From: DASZVN01 sp035547055 | GTDB lineage: Bacteria; Pseudomonadota; Alphaproteobacteria; Rhizobiales; Methylopilaceae | Assembly: GCA_035547055.1 (NCBI GenBank) | Contig: DASZVN010000045.1 | Coordinates: forward strand, 1 to 52,493 | Direction: 5' to 3' | DNA: 52,493 nucleotides | Part shown: piece after piece, positions 8,060 through 17,317 of the stretch | How positions within the stretch are numbered: position 1 is the first letter of the stretch | How the letters are laid out: every line of letters begins with the position of its first letter | The notes under the pieces: model-generated | The model's database searches: none | The model's input: only the letters and a program-made list of their open reading frames with translations | Told to the model about the DNA's origin: nothing | Translations under genes and position numbers: made by a program

Positions 8060-8536
8060 TCAGGCCAACGCCTTGACCATGTAAACGCGCCGCAACCCCT
8101 TCTCCTCGACCCGATGCGTTTCGGCGTAGCCGATGCGCGAGTAGAGGGCGAGGTTCTCGATCATTGCCTCGTTCGTATAGAGCCTGATCGACCGATAGCC
8201 CGCCGCGAGGGCGGCACGCTCGGCGAATTCCAGGAGGCTTCGGCCGAGGCCCGTGCCCTGCGCAACGGGAGCGACCGCGACGTTGTCGAGGAGCATCGCA
8301 TCGGCCTGCGGGATCAACACGAGGATGCCCCGTACGATGCCGTCTCGTTCGGCGACATAGAGGCAGCCCCGGTCGATCAGCACGCCATAGTCGGCGCGAA
8401 AAGGTTCCGGCTTCAGACGGATACGGGTCAGGTACTTGGAATACGCGTCACCAACGATCGACTCGATCGCCGACAAGTCGTCCCGGGTCGCTCGCCTGGG
8501 GTCCCGCTTCATGACATCGCTCGGTCCGCGTCCCAT
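8060..8536 (-). CDS. GNAT-family N-acetyltransferase
   Basis: A 158-residue single-domain GNAT protein. It has the acetyl-CoA pyrophosphate-binding motif Q-x-x-G-x-G in 'VAPVAQGTGLGRSLLEFAE', preceded by the usual beta-4 strand (MLLDNVAV), and ends in the 'LALYSRIGYAETHRVEEKG' block typical of the family. ATG 8536 is chosen because AGAGG lies a few bases upstream; ATG 8512 is an in-frame alternative. Acceptor substrate (amino acid, antibiotic or protein) cannot be assigned. It is divergent from the Rieske oxygenase gene, and the 69-bp gap should hold both promoters. Confidence 0.88.
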   Translation of the reverse strand: MGRGPSDVMKRDPRRATRDDLSAIESIVGDAYSKYLTRIRLKPEPFRADYGVLIDRGCLYVAERDGIVRGILVLIPQADAMLLDNVAVAPVAQGTGLGRSLLEFAERAALAAGYRSIRLYTNEAMIENLALYSRIGYAETHRVEEKGLRRVYMVKALA

Positions 8537-8605
8537 CGGCCTCTTTTATGTCCGTTCTCGGCGCGCTATCCTGTTGTTGACTGCACAACAGGCAAGGACG
8601 CGGCC

Positions 8606-9937
8606 ATGGCCGGCACGAGCGACAGCGATGATCTTCTCTGGGTCGGGCCCGGCACCGTCATGGGCGAGTTCATGCGCCAGTTCTGGATGCCGGCGGCGCT
8701 GTCGTCCGAGGTCGAGGCCGATGGCGCGCCGATGCGGCTGATGCTGCTCGGCGAGAAGCTGATGGCCTTTCGCGACAGCTCAGGGCGCGTCGGGGTGATG
8801 GACCATCGCTGCCCGCATCGCTGCGCCTCGCTCGTCATCGGGCGGAACGAGGAGGACGGCATCCGCTGCGTCTACCATGGCTGGAAGTACGACGTGACCG
8901 GCGCCTGCGTCGACATGCCGAGCGTGCCGGAGCACCAGCAGTTCAAGGACAAGGTCCGCGCCAAGGCCTATCGCGTGGCCGAGCGCGCCGGCCTCATCTG
9001 GGTCTACATGGGCAGCCGCGCCGACGTGCCGCCGCTCCCCGATTTCGAGGTGACGCTGCTGCCTGAGGGGCCGGCCAACATCAGCATCCTCCAGCGCGCG
9101 TGCAACTGGCTGCAGGGCCTCGAGGGCGACATCGACACCTCGCATCTCGGCTTCCTGCATGCCGGCTCGGTCGGGGGCGACGACCTCGGGCCGGAGCACC
9201 CGATGTACCACGCGGTCGTCAACCGGGCGCCCGAATACAAGGTGGCGCAGGCGCCCTGGGGCACGACCTACGGCGCCTATCGCCACGACCCCGACGGGCG
9301 GATCTCGTGGCGCATCGCGAATTTCCTGTTCCCGTTCTGGACGCAGACGCCCAACACCGAGTTCGGCAAGCGCGTCGTCGCCAACGCCTGGGTGCCGATG
9401 GACGACACCCACACCATGATGATCAAGGTGACCGGCGGCGCGGGCGAGGTCGGCAACTTCGCCCAGTGGCCGATGAAGAACGGGCACAAGATGGCCGGCA
9501 CCGACCCGCTGGAATACCTGCCGAACGACACCGGCTGGTACGGCCGCTGGCGCGCCGCGGCCAATCCCGGCAACGACTGGCTGATCGACCGCGCCGCCCA
9601 GGAGCGCAACGAGATCTACACCGGCATCGACGGCATCACGCTCCAGGACCAGGCGATCACCGAGAGCATGGGCGCGATCACCGACCACGCGTTCGAGCAT
9701 CTCGGCCCGAGCGACCAGATGATCGCGCGGACGCGCCGCGCCCTGCTCCTGGCGGCGCGGGCCTTCGCCGAGACCGGCGCGCTGCCGCCCGGCGCGAGCG
9801 ACCCCTCGGTCTATTGGAGCGCCCGCAGCGGCACCTTCCACGCCGATGCCGCGACCGACTGGCAGGACGCCTATCGCGACAACCTCAAGACCGCGATCCG
9901 GTGGTATCCGCCGGCGGGCAAAGAGGCCGCGGAGTAG
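8606..9937 (+). CDS. Rieske-type aromatic-ring oxygenase, catalytic subunit
   Basis: A 443-residue oxygenase of the phthalate-4,5-dioxygenase-like group. The N-terminal Rieske [2Fe-2S] site is C69-x-H71...C88-x2-H91 (CPHRC and CVYHGWKYD). The mononuclear iron site follows as D177-x2-H180-x4-H185 (DIDTSHLGFLH). Such enzymes hydroxylate or demethylate aromatic acids using electrons from a separate reductase. No reductase or ferredoxin gene lies nearby, so the electron donor must be encoded elsewhere. The start (MAGTSDSDDLLWVG) has AAGGA upstream. Length is normal and all ligands are present. Substrate unknown. Confidence 0.92.
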   Translation: MAGTSDSDDLLWVGPGTVMGEFMRQFWMPAALSSEVEADGAPMRLMLLGEKLMAFRDSSGRVGVMDHRCPHRCASLVIGRNEEDGIRCVYHGWKYDVTGACVDMPSVPEHQQFKDKVRAKAYRVAERAGLIWVYMGSRADVPPLPDFEVTLLPEGPANISILQRACNWLQGLEGDIDTSHLGFLHAGSVGGDDLGPEHPMYHAVVNRAPEYKVAQAPWGTTYGAYRHDPDGRISWRIANFLFPFWTQTPNTEFGKRVVANAWVPMDDTHTMMIKVTGGAGEVGNFAQWPMKNGHKMAGTDPLEYLPNDTGWYGRWRAAANPGNDWLIDRAAQERNEIYTGIDGITLQDQAITESMGAITDHAFEHLGPSDQMIARTRRALLLAARAFAETGALPPGASDPSVYWSARSGTFHADAATDWQDAYRDNLKTAIRWYPPAGKEAAE

Positions 9938-9957
9938 GATTTCCGCGCCGCTTTGGC

Positions 9958-10043
9958 CGTCATGGCCGCGCTTGTCCCGGCCATCCGTGACGTCCTGCAG
10001 CGGCTGCGAACTCGTGGATGCCCGGCCCAAGGCCGGGCATGAC
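9958..10043. repeat. Type B palindromic repeat, copy 1
   Basis: An imperfect palindrome that opens CCGTCATGGCCGCGCTTGT, has an inner CCCGGCCATCCGTGACG arm, and closes CGTGGATGCCCGGCCCAAGG...GGGCATGAC. It lies in the convergent gap between the Rieske oxygenase and the epimerase gene. Related copies are at 15207, 20539, 40679 and 43860. Confidence 0.85.
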
Positions 10044-10055
10044 AAGGAGCCCGCG

Positions 10056-11042
10056 TCACGCCGCGGCCGGCATGGCGCCGAGGCCGGCCATGGTGGCGCG
10101 CAGCGCCTTGTCGAGCGGGGTGTGCGGCTCCTCGCCGAGGAAGGCGACGAGGCGCGCATTGTCGAGCGCGAGCGGCTCCTTCCAGAGGTAGCGCATCTCC
10201 AGGAGCTCGCGGAACAGCGTGACGAAGGGCGCGCCGGCATAGACCGCGACCCAGGGGAAGCGGCGGATCGGCGCCGCCGGGCGCCCGCCGACCCGGCGGA
10301 CGGCGTCGGCGAGGTCGACGCCATGCTCGAACCAATGGCCGCGGAAGTGGAAGCGGGCGAAGGCCGGCAGCTCGGCCTCGCGCTCGACCAGCCGCACCAT
10401 GGTCTCGGCGAGGTCGGGCAAATAGGCCCAGGCATGGCCGGCGTCGCGGCGGCCGGGATAGGTCACGGCGGCGAGCGGCCGGCCGGGCTTCACGATCTGG
10501 GCGAACCAGCTGTTGGCGGTGGCGCGGGGACCGAAAAAGTCGCCGGCGCGGACGATCAGCGCGCGCATGCGGCCACGGCCGGCGGCAGCCTCGATGCGCC
10601 GCTCCATCTCGACCCGGATGGCGCCCTTGCGGGTGCGCGGATGCTGCGGCGAATCCTCGCCGAGCCGCGGCCACGCATCGGGGCCGAAATTGTAGACCGT
10701 GCCGGGCAGCACCAGCCGCGCCCCGGCCGCTTCGGCGGCGGCGATGGAATGGTCGAGCATCGGCAGGGCGAGGCCCTTCCAGTTGCGATAGCCCGGCGGG
10801 TTGGCGGCATGGACGATGACGTCGGCGCCGGTCGCGGCGGCGAGGACCGCCTCGCCGTCCATCGCGTCGCCCGCGACCCACGCCACCGCGGCCGGAAGGC
10901 CCGCGGTGGCGGCGGCCTGCTCCGGCCGGCGATGCAGCGCGCGGACGTGCCAGCCATGCGCGAGGAGGCTCCGTGCCACCTCGCCGCCGATGCCCCCGGT
11001 CGCGCCGATGACCAGCGCCGTCTTCCCTGCCGCGTTCGTCAT
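10056..11042 (-). CDS. NAD-dependent epimerase/dehydratase-like protein (extended or atypical SDR)
   Basis: A 328-residue protein with an N-terminal Rossmann fold (VIGATGGIGGEVARSL, GxxGxxG) typical of extended or NmrA-like SDRs. Later blocks include 'ADVIVHAANPPGYRNW', 'LPGTVYNFGPDAWP' and 'RAGDFFGPRATANSWF'. The canonical YxxxK is not obvious: a Tyr is present in TVYNFG, but the expected Lys four residues on is absent, so it may be an atypical member. The start at 11042 is supported by AGAGGAG. It is divergent from a LysR gene across 93 bp, the classic regulator/target arrangement. Substrate is unknown. Confidence 0.82.
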   Translation of the reverse strand: MTNAAGKTALVIGATGGIGGEVARSLLAHGWHVRALHRRPEQAAATAGLPAAVAWVAGDAMDGEAVLAAATGADVIVHAANPPGYRNWKGLALPMLDHSIAAAEAAGARLVLPGTVYNFGPDAWPRLGEDSPQHPRTRKGAIRVEMERRIEAAAGRGRMRALIVRAGDFFGPRATANSWFAQIVKPGRPLAAVTYPGRRDAGHAWAYLPDLAETMVRLVEREAELPAFARFHFRGHWFEHGVDLADAVRRVGGRPAAPIRRFPWVAVYAGAPFVTLFRELLEMRYLWKEPLALDNARLVAFLGEEPHTPLDKALRATMAGLGAMPAAA

Positions 11043-11135
11043 GACCGTCTCCTCTGGCTGCGAACGACGAGAGGATGGCGGGCACGCCGGATATTTGAAA
11101 TTGGCGAAGATCGTACAGTTGATATACGTTTTCAT
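11043..11135. promoter_or_regulatory. Divergent promoter/operator of the epimerase and LysR genes
   Basis: This 93-bp gap is clearly less GC-rich than its flanks at 11088-11140. It contains the AT-rich partial dyad ATAT-ACGTTTTC-ATAT (11122-11137), which ends at the LysR start codon. LysR-type regulators usually bind T-N11-A sites in such divergent gaps. Binding here is inferred from layout. Confidence 0.5.
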
Positions 11136-12062
11136 ATGATCCTGCGGCCGGCCGCCCTCGACTGGAGCCACTACCGCTCGCTGCTCGCCGTGCTCGACCA
11201 TGGCAGCCTGTCGGGGGCAGCGCGGGCGCTCGGCCTGACCCAGCCGACCGTCGGCCGCCACATCGACGCGCTGCAGGCGGCGCTGGGCCAGCCGCTCTTC
11301 ACCCGCTCGCCCCAGGGGCTGCGGCCGACTGAGACGGCGCTCGAGCTCCGGCCCCACGCCGAGGCGATGGCAGCGGCCGCCGCGGCGCTGGAGCGGACCG
11401 CCTCGGGCGGCCGCGGCGAGGCCCGCGGCACCGTCCGCATCACCGCGAGCGAGATGGTCGGCGCCGAGGTGCTGCCGCCGATCCTCGCCGATTTCCGCGA
11501 GCGCCATCCCGCGATCGCGGTCGAGCTGGTGCTGTCGAACCGCACCGCGGACCTGCTCCGCCGCGACGCCGACATCGCCGTCCGCATGATCGAACCGACG
11601 CAGGACGCGCTGGTCGTCCGTCACATCGGGACCGTCGCACTCCACCTCTATGCCCATCGCCGCTACCTCGCCGCCCACGGCGTGCCGGCCGATCTCGACG
11701 ATCTCGCCGCCCGCCACGCCATCATCGGCTTCGACCGCAACAGCGCCTCGGCGGCGGCGCTCCGCGAGCGCGGCCTGACGCTCATGCGCGACCTCTTCGC
11801 GCTCCGCACCGACAGTGATCTCGCTCAGCTCGCGGCGCTCCGCGCCGGCTTCGGCATCGGCGTCTGTCAGGCCGGCATCGCGCGGCGCGACGAGGCGCTG
11901 GTGCCGGTGCTGGCGAGCCGTCTGTCCTTCGCGCTCGGCATCTGGCTCGCGGTGCACGAGGACCTGCGCGGGGTCCGCCGCATTCGCCTCGCCTTCGACG
12001 CGCTCGCGGCGGGGCTCGGCCGCTATGTCGCCGGCGCCGGCCCCGAAGCGGGTGGCGCCTAG
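11136..12062 (+). CDS. LysR-family transcriptional regulator
   Basis: A 308-residue LTTR. The N-terminal winged helix-turn-helix spans about residues 8-68 (LLAVLDHGSLSGAARALGLT, then QPTVGRHIDALQAALGQPLF). A linker helix follows, then a periplasmic-binding-like effector domain beginning GTVRITASEMVGAEVLPPIL. The reading frame is open upstream, but ATG 11136 gives the standard family start (ALDWSHYRSLLAVLDHG). Its divergent partner is the epimerase-like gene, its most likely target. It also lies 50 nt upstream of recQ on the same strand, without an evident functional link. Inducer unknown. Confidence 0.9.
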   Translation: MILRPAALDWSHYRSLLAVLDHGSLSGAARALGLTQPTVGRHIDALQAALGQPLFTRSPQGLRPTETALELRPHAEAMAAAAAALERTASGGRGEARGTVRITASEMVGAEVLPPILADFRERHPAIAVELVLSNRTADLLRRDADIAVRMIEPTQDALVVRHIGTVALHLYAHRRYLAAHGVPADLDDLAARHAIIGFDRNSASAAALRERGLTLMRDLFALRTDSDLAQLAALRAGFGIGVCQAGIARRDEALVPVLASRLSFALGIWLAVHEDLRGVRRIRLAFDALAAGLGRYVAGAGPEAGGA

Positions 12063-12112
12063 GGGCGGCCGGCGCTACACCGCGTTCATCACCCATCGAC
12101 GCGAGTCGTCAT

Positions 12113-13924
<1,812 letters not shown>

Positions 13925-13930
13925 GCGCGG

Positions 13931-14218
13931 CTATTCGGCCGCAGGCCGCGAAAGCTGGCCCGCCGCACGCATCTGCATGTAGAGGTTGATCGGATCGAGG
14001 TCATACCCATTCGGCCAGGTCGGCGCGCCCATCTCGACAAACACGCGCGCGAAATAGGCCGGCGACTTCAGCGGCTCCACCATCGGCCCACTCGCCTGGA
14101 GGATATCGGCGAAGTCGCGAACCCCCTCGGTGCCGTCGGAAAAGCGCACCCACAGGCGATGGCCTTCGAGCGCGCGCAGACGCAGCACGTCGATCATCGG
14201 AAAGTCAATCGTCTGCAT
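13931..14218 (-). CDS. DUF2442 protein, second gene of a DUF4160/DUF2442 pair
   Basis: A 95-residue protein with the DUF2442 pattern: an N-terminal strand-rich core (LRALEGHRLWVRFSDGTEGVRDF), a middle '...PLKSPAYFARVFVEMGAPTWPNGYDLDP', then INLYMQMRAAG. DUF2442 proteins are often encoded with DUF4160 proteins in small two-gene units suspected to be toxin-antitoxin-like; biochemical role is not established. ATG 14218 is preferred (MQTIDFPMIDV); it overlaps the end of the upstream DUF4160 gene by 14 nt, indicating coupling. Base composition is visibly less GC-rich than recQ and trmB, consistent with acquisition. Confidence 0.85.
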   Translation of the reverse strand: MQTIDFPMIDVLRLRALEGHRLWVRFSDGTEGVRDFADILQASGPMVEPLKSPAYFARVFVEMGAPTWPNGYDLDPINLYMQMRAAGQLSRPAAE

Positions 14219-14471
14219 CTGGTCCGGCAATCTTTTCCAACTCCTGGTGTGCCAGAGCACGGCGCCAATTCTGTTCCAGTTCGCCACGGCGCGCCAGCAT
14301 CCATTCCCTTACCAGGCGCAGCGCCGTCGGCGGGAGTTCCCCGGCGATCACGGCTCCGTCAGCGAGCCGGAGCAGAGCCCGTGCCTTGCCGTACTGGGCG
14401 TGAAGATGTGGCGGGTGGTCATCGAAATACATCCGGATGGCAATGCCGTAGAACATGGCAATGGTGGGCAT
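14205..14471 (-). CDS. DUF4160 protein, first gene of a DUF4160/DUF2442 pair
   Basis: An 88-residue protein with the DUF4160 signature: MPTIAMFYGIAIRMYFDDHP then PHLHAQYGKARALLRL, that is P-T-I-x-x-F-x-G-[IY]-x-[IV]-x-[MF]-[YF]-x-x-D-H-x-P-P-H-x-H-[AV]-x-Y. The paired His residues (HPPHLH) could bind metal, but no activity is known. It starts 9 nt after the trmB stop on the same strand, so it is probably transcribed as the tail of the miaB-trmB operon, and it overlaps the DUF2442 gene. Rhizobial genomes commonly have rimP-nusA downstream of this operon; here this small pair and recQ occupy the place. Confidence 0.88.
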   Translation of the reverse strand: MPTIAMFYGIAIRMYFDDHPPHLHAQYGKARALLRLADGAVIAGELPPTALRLVREWMLARRGELEQNWRRALAHQELEKIAGPDADD

Positions 14472-14480
14472 GGCGTCGCC

Positions 14481-15173
14481 TCACCGCCGCCGGAAGGTCA
14501 GGTAGGTCGGCACCCGCCCCTCGCGGAGCGCCTTGGCCTCGTAGCGGGTGCCGGCCCAGCCGGGCCAGGGGCGACGCCAGTCGTCGGCGCGCTCCGCCTG
14601 CCATGAAAAGTCCGGACAATGAGCCGCGTGGCGCAGTGTCCACTCGACATAGCTCGGAATGTCGCTCGCGAAGCGGAATTCCCCGCCCGGCCGCAGCGCG
14701 CGGGCGAGACGGGCGAGGTTGTCGGCCGAGACGAAGCGGCGCTTCCAGTGGCGCTGCTTCGGCCACGGGTCGGGATAGAGGAGGTCGACGCGATCGAGGC
14801 CGGCCGGCGGCAGCCAGTCGAGCACCGCGCTGGCTTCGGCGCCGCTCAGGCGCACGTTACGGAGGCCGCCGGCCTCGATGCCGGCGAGGGCCTTGGCCAT
14901 GCCGTTGACGAACGGCTCGATGCCGACGAAGCCGATGTCGGGCCGCGCCGCGGCCTCGTGCAGCAGGTGCTCGGCGCCGCCGAAGCCGATCTCGAGCCGC
15001 ATCGCCGAAACCGGCACCGGGAACAGCGTGCGGAGGTCGGCCGGCGACGGCGCGTCGAGGGAGAGGCTGAGCGCCGGCAGAAGATGCGCGAGGCGCTCGC
15101 TCTGGGCGGGGCGGAGCTTCTTGCCCTTGCGGCGGCCGAAGAAGGCGCGGCCGCCAAGGTCGTCCGCAGCCAT
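14481..15173 (-). CDS. trmB: tRNA (guanine-N7-)-methyltransferase TrmB
   Basis: A 230-residue SAM-dependent enzyme making m7G46 in the variable loop of tRNA. It has the SAM site LEIGFGGAEHLLHEA, the GIEPFVNGMAKAL acid loop, and the TrmB hallmark 'DLLYPDPWPKQRHWKRRFV'; the C-terminal 'GTRYEAKALREGRVPTYL' is also typical. ATG 15173 gives a family-length protein with a basic N-terminus (FFGRRKGKKLRPAQ) conserved in alphaproteobacteria. It follows metK by 225 nt with a type B repeat between, and is the last recognisable housekeeping gene of the operon. Confidence 0.95.
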   Translation of the reverse strand: MAADDLGGRAFFGRRKGKKLRPAQSERLAHLLPALSLSLDAPSPADLRTLFPVPVSAMRLEIGFGGAEHLLHEAAARPDIGFVGIEPFVNGMAKALAGIEAGGLRNVRLSGAEASAVLDWLPPAGLDRVDLLYPDPWPKQRHWKRRFVSADNLARLARALRPGGEFRFASDIPSYVEWTLRHAAHCPDFSWQAERADDWRRPWPGWAGTRYEAKALREGRVPTYLTFRRR

Positions 15174-15206
15174 CAGAAAGGAAGGACGGCTCGGCTCGGC
15201 CCCTGT

Positions 15207-15337
15207 CCGTCATGCCCGGCACCCGGGCCGCGCTTGCGCGCGCCCGGGCACAGGCTCTTGGGCCGGGCATCCACGCGTTTGCGGCGTCCGAAGCCGAAGG
15301 AAGTCGGAGATGGCCGGGACAAGCCCGGCCATGACGG
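15207..15337. repeat. Type B palindromic repeat, copy 2 (compound)
   Basis: A longer, compound copy bounded by CCGTCATGCCCGGC and GGCCATGACGG, containing CCCGGGCCGCGC / GCGCGCCCGGG and the inner GGGCCGGGCATCCACGCG arm. It lies between metK and trmB and could form a large hairpin in the operon transcript, possibly stabilising or processing the message. Confidence 0.85.
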
Positions 15338-15398
15338 AGAGGTCAGCATGGCCGTACCAAGCGCCGTGGCACTCGCCCCGGCATCTCCTTCGCCCTCG

Positions 15399-16673
15399 TC
15401 AGGCGACGGCGCGCTTGATCTCGTCGACGAGGTCGGTGCGCTCCCACGAGAAGCCGCCGTCGCTCTCCGGCGCGCGGCCGAAATGGCCGTAGGCGGCGGT
15501 GCGGCGGTAGATCGGCCGGCTGAGCTGGAGCTTGCGGCGGATGTTGGTCGGGCGCAGCGGGAAGATCTCGGCCAGCGCCTTCTCCAGCTTGGCCTCGTCG
15601 ACCTGGCCGGTGCCGTGGGTGTCGACGAGGAGCGACATCGGATCGGCCACGCCGATGGCGTAGGCGATCTGGATGGTGCAGCGCTCGGCGACGCCGGCGG
15701 CGACGACGTTCTTGGCGAGGTAGCGCGCGGCGTAGGCGGCCGAGCGGTCGACCTTGGTCGGGTCCTTGCCCGAGAAGGCGCCGCCGCCGTGCGGGGCGTA
15801 GCCGCCATAGGTGTCGACGATGATCTTGCGGCCGGTGAGGCCGCAGTCGCCGTCCGGCCCGCCGACCACGAAGTTGCCTGTCGGGTTGACCAGGAAGTTC
15901 GCCGCCTCCTCCGGCATCCAGCCCTTCGGCAGCGCCGAGGCGACGGCGCCCGAGATCATCTCGCGCACCATGTCGGGGGTGTATTTCTGGCGGTTGCGCG
16001 ACTCGGCCTTGTGCTGGGTCGAGACCACGACCTTCGTGGTGCCGACCGCCTTGCCGCCGGCATAGCGCACGGTGACCTGGCTCTTGGCGTCGGGCTGCAG
16101 GTCGGGCATCTCGCCCGAGCGCCGCTTCTCCGACAGCACCTTCAGGATGCGGTGCGCGAAGAAGATCGGGGCCGGCATGAACGAGCCCTTCTCGTAGACC
16201 TCGCTCTCGGTGCAGGCGAAGCCGAACATCATGCCCTGGTCGCCGGCGCCCTCGTCCTCGCCCTTGGCGTGCTTCTTGGCGTCGACGCCCATCGCGATGT
16301 CGGGCGACTGGCCGTGCAGCAGCACCTCGACGTCGGCGCCGTAGGACGAGAAGCCGTCCTGGTCGTAGCCGATGTCCTTGACGACGTCGCGGGCGATCTG
16401 GGTGATCAGCTCGCGGTTCACCACCGCCTTGTCGCCGTGCTTGACGAACAGCGGCGACTGGCCGCGGCCCTCGCCGGCGACGACGATCTTGTTGGTGGTG
16501 GTCAGGGTCTCGCAGCCGAGGCGGGTGTTGACCGCGCTGTCATCGGCGATGCCGAGCTTGATGTCGTTCTCGAGGAAGGCGTCGAGGACGGCGTCCGAGA
16601 TCTGGTCGCAGACTTTGTCCGGGTGTCCTTCGGACACGGACTCGCTGGTGAAGAGATAATCCTTGCGCGGCAC
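15399..16673 (-). CDS. metK: S-adenosylmethionine synthetase MetK
   Basis: A 424-residue enzyme making SAM from methionine and ATP. Motifs: SVSEGHPDKVCDQISDA at the N-terminus (ATP/metal), GAGDQGMMFGFACTE (the signature hexapeptide region) and GGGAFSGKDPTKVDRSAAY near residue 275. The alphaproteobacterial insert (GADVEVLLHGQSPDIAMGV plus KKHAKGEDEG) makes it longer than the E. coli enzyme. GTG 16673 (VPRKDYLFTSESVSEG) best fits the family; the frame continues upstream without similarity. GGAGGGGGG lies about 11-14 nt before it. The upstream HTH gene is co-directional, with a 92-nt gap. No SAM riboswitch was recognised in that gap. Confidence 0.95.
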   Translation of the reverse strand: MPRKDYLFTSESVSEGHPDKVCDQISDAVLDAFLENDIKLGIADDSAVNTRLGCETLTTTNKIVVAGEGRGQSPLFVKHGDKAVVNRELITQIARDVVKDIGYDQDGFSSYGADVEVLLHGQSPDIAMGVDAKKHAKGEDEGAGDQGMMFGFACTESEVYEKGSFMPAPIFFAHRILKVLSEKRRSGEMPDLQPDAKSQVTVRYAGGKAVGTTKVVVSTQHKAESRNRQKYTPDMVREMISGAVASALPKGWMPEEAANFLVNPTGNFVVGGPDGDCGLTGRKIIVDTYGGYAPHGGGAFSGKDPTKVDRSAAYAARYLAKNVVAAGVAERCTIQIAYAIGVADPMSLLVDTHGTGQVDEAKLEKALAEIFPLRPTNIRRKLQLSRPIYRRTAAYGHFGRAPESDGGFSWERTDLVDEIKRAVA

Positions 16674-16765
16674 CGGGCTGACCCCCCTCCGACGAATGGA
16701 TGTCCGCCGGAAGGCGGCCGGGCCACTCCTTGGCAGCACCGGCCGCGGGAATCAAGTGCGCTCGC

Positions 16766-17179
16766 TCAATTGCGATCGGACGCCTCGGCGAGCGCCGCGA
16801 CGAGGTCGACTAGGCGGCGGCGGACCTTGGGGTCGCGCACGCGGATGAACGCCTTGGTCAGCGCGAGCCCGTCGGAGGTGGCGAGGAAATCCGCGACGTA
16901 GTCGCCGCCCGCCTCGGCGAAGCCGGCCGAACCCGGCCCGTCGCTGCCGCCGGCGGCATCCTCGAAGAAGAAGCCGACCGGAACGCCGAGCACGCGCGAG
17001 ATCTGCTGCAGCCTGCTCGCGCCGATGCGGTTCGTGCCCTTCTCGTATTTCTGCACCTGCTGGAACGTGATGCCCAGGGCATCGCCTAGCTTCTCCTGAC
17101 TCATCCCGGAGAGCATGCGGCGCATGCGAACGCGGCTTCCGACGTGGCGGTCCACGGGGTTTGGGGTTTTCGCGCTCAT
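16766..17179 (-). CDS. XRE-family helix-turn-helix regulator upstream of metK
   Basis: A 137-residue protein with a Cro/CI-type HTH in its first half (RVRMRRMLSGMSQEKLGDAL, then GITFQQVQKYEKGTNRIG), a helical core to about residue 80, and a C-terminal tail (DGLALTKAFIRVRDPKVRRRLVDLVAAL). This exact kind of small XRE protein sits between lnt and metK in many Rhizobiales and may regulate metK or the operon; targets are not proven. Start 17179 (MSAKTPNPVDRHVGSRV) fits the family, with GAGGACC upstream. The 138-bp gap to lnt is the most likely place for a separate promoter. Confidence 0.9.
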   Translation of the reverse strand: MSAKTPNPVDRHVGSRVRMRRMLSGMSQEKLGDALGITFQQVQKYEKGTNRIGASRLQQISRVLGVPVGFFFEDAAGGSDGPGSAGFAEAGGDYVADFLATSDGLALTKAFIRVRDPKVRRRLVDLVAALAEASDRN

Positions 17180-17317
17180 GGAAAGCAAGGTCCTCACCAG
17201 CCGACCAATTCGGCGAAGCGTACAGGCACTACACCGCAAACAGAGAGCGGAAGGGTCGCCTCCTCCGGCGTCGCCTCCCGCTATCGCGGCGCAGGATGTT
17301 TCGCCATTTTGCCAAAG

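Noticed and set aside
16674..16765. Possible SAM riboswitch before metK
   Set aside because: The 92-nt gap contains no recognisable SAM-I, SAM-II or SAM/SAH core; only a purine-rich ribosome site is clear.
14619..16901. 760-codon plus-strand open frame opposite trmB and metK
   Set aside because: Covers two conserved minus-strand genes and their intergenic repeat; the translated sequence has biased, motif-free composition typical of GC-driven shadows.
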